Positions 15,680 through 20,771 of a DNA stretch of 20,771 bases are shown one piece after another; within the stretch, counting starts at the first letter, position 1, and each line of letters begins with the position of its first letter. Source of the stretch: Lachnospiraceae bacterium. Lineage in GTDB: Bacteria; Bacillota; Clostridia; Lachnospirales; Lachnospiraceae. The position numbers and the translations under genes were made by a program. The stretch covers positions 1 to 20,771 of the forward strand of contig RYVZ01000044.1 in NCBI GenBank assembly GCA_003979345.1, given 5' to 3'. The notes under the pieces were generated by a model. It had not been told where the DNA came from. It did not search any database and saw nothing but the letters and a program-made list of their open reading frames with translations.

Positions 15680-15782
15680 AAATATAGAACCATAACGCCG
15701 ATTTCGCGAGGGTGCCGAAACCGTTACAAAAGACCGCACAGAATGACCGCATGGAGTCATCGCCCGAAGTCATACTCAGTGG

Positions 15783-16796
15783 TCATGCCGTGTGCGATAT
15801 GTTATGCAGCGGAGCGGCGGACTCCCGTTCGATCAGCTTGGCGCGCATGACAGTACGGCTGATCGATACATGATTGATCAGGTTGCTTAGTACATGATAG
15901 GCGCCCTTGCCGAGATCAAGCCGATCCTGACGGATGGTGGTCAGCGGCGGTGTGAGAGAAGCCGCAAACGGCAGATCGTCGAATCCGATCACACTGACAT
16001 CCTGCGGGACACGCACGCCGCGCTTCGTACATTCTTCAATGACGCCCTCGGCGATGCTGTCCGAGCAGCATACGATTGCTGTCGCTCCGCTTGATAAAAG
16101 CTTGGGAACATGATATTTTGCAGAATCTTTTACATAATGACCAAATGTGACAAGATCGGGATTGATCGGAATATGATGCGATTCCATGCTTGTGATGAAA
16201 GCATCATAGCGCTTTGTCGTGATCATGGAGTGCGGTGAACCGTTGAAAAATGCAATCTTCCGGTGCCCGAGCTTGATCAAATGCTCGACCGCTAAGTCGA
16301 TCCCTTCTGCACTGTCGGTTTCCACCGAACCGACATACGGGTTTCTGTCAATAAAATTATCGAGCAGGACGGTCGGCACCTTGCAGGAGCCAAGCTGTCC
16401 CATCCACGGATCCTGAAGCGCAAAGCCGATCAAAAAAGCACCGCTGTAGCCGCTTTTTAAGAGATAGCTGTCATATTTGTTGCGGGTCTGGAATTCGGGC
16501 GTGATCGGGGAGATCGTAACGTCCCAATTGTCACGCAGCGCTACCTGACGAAATCCCAAAACAAGGTCATACCCGAAACTTTCCGGCGTATCGTAATTCA
16601 TATTTTCAATAAAAAGAGCGAGCTTTTTATTCTCTTCTTTTTTCATCTTTTTCGTCTGATAACCCATTTCGATAGCGGTATCAAGAACAAACTGGCGAAG
16701 ATCTTCGCTGATGTCGCTTGCACCGTTCAAGCCTTTTGAAACGGTGCTGATAGAAACGCCGAGCCGGTTGGCGATATCTTTGATCGTGGTTGCCAT
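15783..16796 (-). CDS. LacI/GalR-family transcriptional regulator of the maltodextrin locus
   Basis: A DNA-binding regulator of 337 residues. The LacI helix-turn-helix is at the N-terminus: TIKDIANRLGVSISTVSKGLNG. A periplasmic-binding-like sensor domain follows from about residue 60, with family motifs such as HLIKLGHRKIAFFNG and VIGFDDLPFAASLTPPLTT. The longer frame to 16823 lacks a ribosome binding site; MATTIKDIA at 16796 is the usual family start. It is divergent from malQ, and the region between them carries matching repeats that are candidate operators. The arrangement resembles MalR-type control of starch and maltodextrin genes, with a malto-oligosaccharide as probable inducer, which is inference. 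Confidence 0.9.
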   Translation of the reverse strand: MATTIKDIANRLGVSISTVSKGLNGASDISEDLRQFVLDTAIEMGYQTKKMKKEENKKLALFIENMNYDTPESFGYDLVLGFRQVALRDNWDVTISPITPEFQTRNKYDSYLLKSGYSGAFLIGFALQDPWMGQLGSCKVPTVLLDNFIDRNPYVGSVETDSAEGIDLAVEHLIKLGHRKIAFFNGSPHSMITTKRYDAFITSMESHHIPINPDLVTFGHYVKDSAKYHVPKLLSSGATAIVCCSDSIAEGVIEECTKRGVRVPQDVSVIGFDDLPFAASLTPPLTTIRQDRLDLGKGAYHVLSNLINHVSISRTVMRAKLIERESAAPLHNISHTA

Positions 16797-16841
16797 AGTA
16801 TAAACACGCGCCTTTCTGTACATGCGGATCGCAATTAAAAC

Positions 16842-16871
16842 ATTATGCTATCATAAGTATAGTAATGTTAA
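16842..16871 (-). promoter_or_regulatory. Putative promoter of the LacI-type regulator
   Basis: On the minus strand, TTAACA (16871-16866), an 18-base spacer and CATAAT (16847-16842). Predicted from hexamers only. Confidence 0.4.
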
Positions 16872-16898
16872 GTAAAAAAATCAACTGATTAAGGTTAA

Positions 16899-17070
16899 AA
16901 CGAAAATAAACGAAAAAAATTCGTGAAATACTAACAAAAATGCACTAAAAAAGTTGTGGAGTAGCACTAAATTGCGAAAAATTGCGCAAAACTGCTTGCA
17001 TTATCAGGAAAAAAGTGCTAAATTTACATCAAGAACGAAAATAAACGAAAACTATTGGAAAAGGTTTTCG
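16899..17070. promoter_or_regulatory. Paired 18-bp direct repeat and malQ promoter, candidate LacI operators
   Basis: AACGAAAATAAACGAAAA occurs exactly twice, at 16899-16916 and 17034-17051. The first copy runs into ACGAA-AAAAA-TTCGT (16910-16924), a palindrome. The second is followed by TTTTCG at 17065-17070, the inverse of its CGAAAA end. Between the copies a possible malQ promoter is TTGCAT (16996-17001), 17 bases, TAAATT (17019-17024), which would place the second repeat at the transcription start. Further A-rich motifs (TGCACTAAA, AGCACTAAATT, GTGCTAAATT) fill the rest of this region. Confidence 0.6.
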
Positions 17071-17104
17071 CACGGAAGGGTGCTATTTTCGAGGAGGAAG
17101 CAGA

Positions 17105-18595
17105 GTGGGAATGACATCGCTGACAAGAGGAGCCGGGGTTTTGCTTCCGGTAGCCAGCCTGCCTTCCAAATACGGAATCGGCACGTTCGGTAAGGCAGCA
17201 TATGAGTTCGTAGATTTACTTGTGGATCTTCACCAGAGATACTGGCAGGTGCTGCCGCTTGGTCCGACGAGCTTCGGAGACAGTCCTTATCAATCGTTTT
17301 CCGCGTTTGCCGGCAATCCGTACTATATTGATTTGGAATTATTGGTAAGAGACGGGCTGCTTAAGACAAAAGAGATCGAGGCTTATTCATGGGGAGAAGA
17401 TGACGAGGACGTATCATACGGAATTCTGTTCGAGAATCGTTTTCCCGTGCTGCGCAAAGCGTTCGAACGGTTTGATACCGGGAATGCATCATTCCGCAAA
17501 TTTTGTGCGGAGCAGAAAAGCTGGCTTGACGGGTATTCTTTTTACATGGCGTTGAAAACGTTTTCGGGAAATGCCGAGTGGACGGCGTGGGAACCTGATA
17601 TCCGTGACCGGAAATCGAAGGCGTTAGAGGAATACCGGATACGTCTTGCGGATGAAATTCTGTTTTGGCAGTTCTGCCAATTTGAATTTGATGTTCAATG
17701 GAGTAAGCTCAGGCACTATGCGAACAGCCGCGGTGTGCGTATCATCGGAGATATCCCTTTGTATGTTTCCATGGACAGCGCGGATGTGTGGGAACGCAGG
17801 GAACTGTTTCAGATAGACCGCAGTGGAAAAGCGGATCTTGTTGCAGGGTGTCCGCCCGATGCATTTTCGGATGACGGTCAGAAGTGGGGGAATCCGCTGT
17901 ATGACTGGGATAAAATGGAACAGGAGAAGTTTTCATGGTGGCGCAGACGGATCAAGGCAAACGCCAAACTGTATGACGTGATCCGCTTTGATCATTTCAT
18001 AGGAGTAGTCCGTTATTATAGTGTACCCGCGAAAGATGCGAATGCGCGAAACGGTCACTGGCGCAAAGGTCCCGGCAGAAAACTGACGGATGCGATCGCG
18101 GAATCGCTTGGGGAAAGCAGAATGATCGTTGAGGATCTGGGTGTCGTCGTTCCGGGAGTCAAACGTCTGGTACAGCGAACGGGATGGCCGGGCATGAAAA
18201 TTCTGATGTTTGCGTTTGACGGTAATGCGGAGCATGATTATTTACCGCATAATTATTCCAATAGCAACATGGTTGTTTACGGGGGGACGCATGATAATGA
18301 GCCTCTTATGGGATATTTTAATGAAAAGTGCGAGTACGAACTGGCGTTTTTATACAAATATCTTAATATAAATAGTAAAGAGGATATTGTGGATGCGATC
18401 ATCCGTCTGGCATACGGGAGTATTGCGGATGTGGCGATCTTCCAAATGCAGGATCTGTTGAAACTCGGCATGGAAACGCGTACAAACCTTCCTTCAACGA
18501 TTGGGACAAACTGGCGCTGGAGGCTTGGCAACAGGCAGTTATCCGACAAACGCCGTGAATGGATCCGGACGCTTGCCATGGTTTACCGCAGATAA
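17105..18595 (+). CDS. malQ: 4-alpha-glucanotransferase (amylomaltase)
   Basis: MalQ transfers alpha-1,4-glucan segments between maltodextrins and frees glucose, in the cytoplasm. The protein has 496 residues, the usual length for the short GH77 form. Visible motifs: the N-terminal VLLPVASLPSKYGIGTFG, the GPTSFGDSPYQSFSAFAGNP loop, GDIPLYVSMDSADVW, the nucleophile region RFDHF (Asp296), the acid/base region VEDLG (Glu343) and GGTHDNE with the transition-state Asp397. AGGAGG (17092-17097) lies 7 bases before a GTG at 17105 but 13 before the ATG at 17111, so GTG is chosen as start. It is divergent from the LacI regulator and upstream of the binding protein and permease that import its substrates. 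Confidence 0.95.
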   Translation: MGMTSLTRGAGVLLPVASLPSKYGIGTFGKAAYEFVDLLVDLHQRYWQVLPLGPTSFGDSPYQSFSAFAGNPYYIDLELLVRDGLLKTKEIEAYSWGEDDEDVSYGILFENRFPVLRKAFERFDTGNASFRKFCAEQKSWLDGYSFYMALKTFSGNAEWTAWEPDIRDRKSKALEEYRIRLADEILFWQFCQFEFDVQWSKLRHYANSRGVRIIGDIPLYVSMDSADVWERRELFQIDRSGKADLVAGCPPDAFSDDGQKWGNPLYDWDKMEQEKFSWWRRRIKANAKLYDVIRFDHFIGVVRYYSVPAKDANARNGHWRKGPGRKLTDAIAESLGESRMIVEDLGVVVPGVKRLVQRTGWPGMKILMFAFDGNAEHDYLPHNYSNSNMVVYGGTHDNEPLMGYFNEKCEYELAFLYKYLNINSKEDIVDAIIRLAYGSIADVAIFQMQDLLKLGMETRTNLPSTIGTNWRWRLGNRQLSDKRREWIRTLAMVYRR

Positions 18596-18601
18596 TATAT
18601 A
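18573..18601 (+). promoter_or_regulatory. Possible promoter overlapping the end of malQ
   Basis: TTGCCA (18573-18578), a 17-base spacer and TATATA (18596-18601), overlapping the last codons and stop of malQ. A transcript from here would contain all four hairpins ahead of the binding-protein gene. Predicted from hexamers only. Confidence 0.4.
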
Positions 18602-18617
18602 GTGACGTTCCGTTCAG

Positions 18618-18637
18618 AAAAGAACCTAGGTTCTTTT
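18618..18637. terminator. Perfect 20-bp palindrome after malQ (hairpin 1)
   Basis: AAAAGAACCTAGGTTCTTTT is perfectly self-complementary and ends in TTTT, so it may act as a weak terminator of malQ. With no unpaired loop in the palindrome itself, a DNA-binding site for a dimer is the alternative. Confidence 0.6.
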
Positions 18638-18671
18638 AAGTATGAAATAATCTAAAGATTATTTCATACTT
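18638..18671. repeat. Perfect 16-bp inverted repeat (hairpin 2)
   Basis: AAGTATGAAATAATCT (18638-18653) and AGATTATTTCATACTT (18656-18671) are perfect complements separated by AA. The repeat is directly adjacent to hairpin 1 and is followed by TTGGGGGAG rather than a T tract, so it is not a standard terminator. Confidence 0.75.
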
Positions 18672-18697
18672 TGGGGGAGTAACATTCAGGATCGAAG

Positions 18698-18719
18698 TAA
18701 AATGCAGTAATGCATTTTA
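18698..18719. repeat. Perfect 9-bp hairpin (hairpin 3) in the binding-protein leader
   Basis: TAAAATGCA and TGCATTTTA are perfect complements with a GTAA loop, the form of a GNRA tetraloop in RNA. Confidence 0.7.
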
Positions 18720-18735
18720 TGATAAACAGATAACA

Positions 18736-18754
18736 TGGCATGGTTTCCATGCCA
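18736..18754. repeat. Perfect 8-bp hairpin (hairpin 4) before the binding-protein ribosome binding site
   Basis: TGGCATGG and CCATGCCA are perfect complements with a TTT loop. The hairpin ends 10 bases before the AGGAGGAG ribosome binding site, so it may influence translation or protect the 5' end of the message. Confidence 0.7.
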
Positions 18755-18776
18755 CAAAGAAAGTAGGAGGAGAAAG

Positions 18777-20132
18777 ATGAAAAAGAAATTATTGGCAATG
18801 CTCCTCTCCGCAGCAATGGTATTATCCCTTGCAGCGTGCGGAGGCGGAGACGACAAGACGAACGACACCCCGAGCAACAATGACACACAGCAGGGTGCGG
18901 ACAACAACACGCCTGCAGATGACAATCAGGGCGGAGATGACACACCGGCGGATGACAATCAGGGCAGCGCGCCTGCAGACATCGATTACGGCTCAGGTGT
19001 GATCACGATCTGGGTTGCAGAGAATGCAGTTGAGACGACACAGAAGCTGGCAGATGACTTCTTCGCAGCAAATCCGGCAATGGCAGGCTACACCGTAGAC
19101 ATTCAGCCGACAGGCGAAGGTGATGCAGCAGGTAACATGATCGCTGACGTAGAAGGCGGCGCCGATATTTTCGGTTTTGCACAGGATCAGCTTGGACGTC
19201 TTGTAATGGCAGGCGCTCTGACCCCGATCACGGGCGATTATGCAAACTTCGTTCAGAATGAGAATGCAGCGGGTTCTGTTGCCGGCGCAAAGATGGGCGA
19301 TCAGATTTACGCATTCCCCATGACCGCTGATAACGGTTACTTCTTATATTATGATAAGAGCGTCGTTACCGATCCTTCTTCCCTTGACAAGATTCTTGAG
19401 GATTGTGCGGCAGCAGGCAAGAACTTCTACATGGAGATCAACTCCGGCTGGTATCAGACGGCATTCTTCTTCGGCGCAGGCTGCGAGCTGACATATGAAT
19501 CCGACAGCACAGGTCAGCTGATCTCTTCGAACATCACTTATGCAACAGACAATGGTTTGAAGGCATTGAAGGCAATCATCGCACTTGCAAACCACAGCGC
19601 ATTTGTAAACGGTTCTTCTTTAAGCACGGCAACGAATGCAGGCGCAATCGTTGATGGTACTTGGGACAGCGGCGCAGCAAAGGAGCTCTTTGGCGATAAC
19701 TATGCATGTGCAAAGCTCCCGAGCTACACGGTTGACGGCGAGAACATTCAGTTAGGCGGCTTCTGCGGATTCAAGCTTTTAGGCGTAAAACCGCAGACAG
19801 AGCAGGGCAAGATGCTGGTATGTATGGCACTGGCTCAGTATCTGACGAATGCAGATGCTCAGATCACAAGATTTACTGAGTTGGGATGGGGTCCTTGCAA
19901 CATTTCCGCACAGGGTGACAGCGCAGTTCAGGCTGATGAGGCACTTTCCGCATTAGGCGCACAGTTCGCATACATGATTCCGCAGGGTCAGTATCCGGAT
20001 GCTTACTGGACAGATGCAACGAGCCTTGGCGATGATGCGATTGCAGGAACCTATAACAACATGAGCGACGAAGAGCTCATGAAAGTATTAGAGGACTTCC
20101 AGGCACTTCAGCAGTCCTATGTCACTCAGTAA
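18777..20132 (+). CDS. Maltodextrin-type ABC transporter substrate-binding lipoprotein (MalE-like)
   Basis: This is a surface lipoprotein of 451 residues that captures sugars, probably maltodextrins, for an ABC importer. The signal peptide ends in the lipobox LAAC (Cys21). A 50-residue acidic linker follows with repeated DDNQGG/PADDNQG units, then the binding domain from about residue 74 (VITIWVAENAVETTQKLAD). Family-typical segments include GDQIYAFPMTADNGYFLYYD and an Ala-rich C-terminal half. ATG 18777 has AGGAGGAG upstream; an in-frame ATG at 18735 lies inside hairpin 4 and would spoil the signal peptide. Codon choice is strikingly uniform (GCA, GGC, AAG), as in highly expressed genes. It is followed by a MalF-like permease. 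Maltodextrin specificity is inferred from malQ and the permease. Confidence 0.9.
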   Translation: MKKKLLAMLLSAAMVLSLAACGGGDDKTNDTPSNNDTQQGADNNTPADDNQGGDDTPADDNQGSAPADIDYGSGVITIWVAENAVETTQKLADDFFAANPAMAGYTVDIQPTGEGDAAGNMIADVEGGADIFGFAQDQLGRLVMAGALTPITGDYANFVQNENAAGSVAGAKMGDQIYAFPMTADNGYFLYYDKSVVTDPSSLDKILEDCAAAGKNFYMEINSGWYQTAFFFGAGCELTYESDSTGQLISSNITYATDNGLKALKAIIALANHSAFVNGSSLSTATNAGAIVDGTWDSGAAKELFGDNYACAKLPSYTVDGENIQLGGFCGFKLLGVKPQTEQGKMLVCMALAQYLTNADAQITRFTELGWGPCNISAQGDSAVQADEALSALGAQFAYMIPQGQYPDAYWTDATSLGDDAIAGTYNNMSDEELMKVLEDFQALQQSYVTQ

Positions 20133-20172
20133 GTTGCGGTACAGCTTTTGATTGGGATGGCAGAATAAAACA

Positions 20173-20205
20173 CGGACAGGAGGGGGGCAACCCCCTCCAC
20201 GTCCG
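20173..20205 (+). promoter_or_regulatory. GC-rich stem-loop between the binding-protein and permease genes
   Basis: CGGACAGGAGGGGG (from 20173) pairs with CCCCCTCCACGTCCG (ending 20205) around a GCAA loop. Only a short CTTT follows. Such intercistronic stems in binding-protein operons often stabilise the upstream message or partly stop transcription, giving more binding protein than permease. That role is inferred from position. Confidence 0.65.
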
Positions 20206-20262
20206 ACTTTCAGGCAGAAAATAGCAGCGCTTAGACGGGCGCGGAGCCGGAGGGGGTCAAGG

Positions 20263-20771
20263 ATGGAAAAAAAGAAGAAAAGTCTTGGAAAAAGGATAAA
20301 ATGTGTGCTAACGGCTCCTTTCAGGGACTGTAAAGAGATTGGACAGACGTTTGTACATGGGGATTGGAAGACCAAAGTATCTTTTCTCATTATGGGCTTC
20401 GGACCGTTGGTGAGAGGACAGATCTTACGGGGTATCGCATTTCTTGCATCCGAGATTGCTTTTATTTGGTATATGGTTGCATTTGGTGCGAAATATTTGA
20501 AAGATATCGGAACGCTTGGAACCGTACAGGGCGGCTTCGATGAAAATTACATTTATACGTACGGTGATAACAGCTTTTTGATTTTGTTATTCGGCATACT
20601 AAGCCTTTTTGTAATCGTGGCGTTTTTATTTGCGTGGAGACTGAATGTACGCGTGAATATGAATGAGGAGAAACGTCTAAAGGAAGGCAGAGCGCTTGCA
20701 ACGATAAAGCAGGATTTTCATTCATTATTTGACGAGCATTTCGATAAGACTTTACTGGCACTGCCGGTAAC
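20263..20771 (+). CDS. MalF-like ABC sugar permease, N-terminal part (runs off the window)
   Basis: An open frame from ATG 20263, with GGAGGGGG a few bases upstream, continues without a stop to the window end, giving about 169 residues. It begins with a Lys-rich stretch (MEKKKKSLGKRIK). The pattern VHGDWKTKVSFLIMGFG and VRGQILRGIAFLASEIAF follows, then IGTLGTVQGG, which is typical of the N-terminal region of Bacillota MalF proteins. Two hydrophobic segments are visible at about 48-80 and 105-130. In these importers MalF forms the channel with MalG, which is expected just downstream. The truncation is only the window edge. Confidence 0.88.
   Translation, partial: MEKKKKSLGKRIKCVLTAPFRDCKEIGQTFVHGDWKTKVSFLIMGFGPLVRGQILRGIAFLASEIAFIWYMVAFGAKYLKDIGTLGTVQGGFDENYIYTYGDNSFLILLFGILSLFVIVAFLFAWRLNVRVNMNEEKRLKEGRALATIKQDFHSLFDEHFDKTLLALPV

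Overview
The window looks like a chromosomal segment of an anaerobic, gut-type Bacillota, most likely a Lachnospiraceae-like Clostridia. The basis is moderate GC with strong AGGAGG-type ribosome binding sites, lipoprotein signals of the LAGC/LAAC type, a HelD-family ATPase, Spx/ArsC-like and CD3324-like small proteins, and several plant-polysaccharide genes. No rRNA, tRNA, CRISPR array, intact IS element or phage gene was seen. The genus is inferred, not proven.

Layout. (1) 66-4813: a secreted M6-type metalloprotease converges on an AraC-type regulator. The regulator is divergent from a large lipoprotein GH53 endo-beta-1,4-galactanase with Ig-like and carbohydrate-binding C-terminal domains. 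(2) 4814-5153: an AT-rich gap with a terminator, a 12-bp palindrome and a second hairpin that is a canonical terminator only on the minus strand. (3) 5154-8791: a HelD-like helicase, a decayed stretch, an ArsC/Spx-like protein and a nucleotidyltransferase. (4) 8940-10306: a GNAT acetyltransferase divergent from a MerR regulator with a TipAS-like domain, whose promoter has the diagnostic 19-bp spacer. (5) 10307-11430: a consensus promoter, a 15-codon ORF with an excellent ribosome binding site, a CD3324-like HTH protein, a strong terminator, then a decayed tract of imperfect ~68-bp tandem repeats. (6) 11428-15679: a stand-alone trpF, a cytoplasmic-looking GH26 mannanase, and an AEC transporter divergent from a ketopantoate-reductase-family enzyme. 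(7) 15783-20771: a maltodextrin/starch locus with a LacI-type regulator, divergent malQ, a MalE-like lipoprotein preceded by four successive inverted repeats, and the start of a MalF-like permease that runs off the window.

How the genes work together. The clearest functional unit is the last one: the LacI repressor probably controls malQ through an 18-bp direct repeat that flanks the malQ promoter. The binding protein and permease import the maltodextrins that MalQ disproportionates. The AraC/GH53 pair is a plausible galactan-sensing unit. The GNAT/MerR pair resembles the bltD/bltR arrangement of Bacillus without the efflux pump.

I found no clear novel multi-gene system. The least explained signals are the short peptide ORF with its promoter at 10415-10597, the four-hairpin leader at 18618-18754, the orphan minus-strand terminator at 4963-4999 and the repeat tract at 11258-11430.
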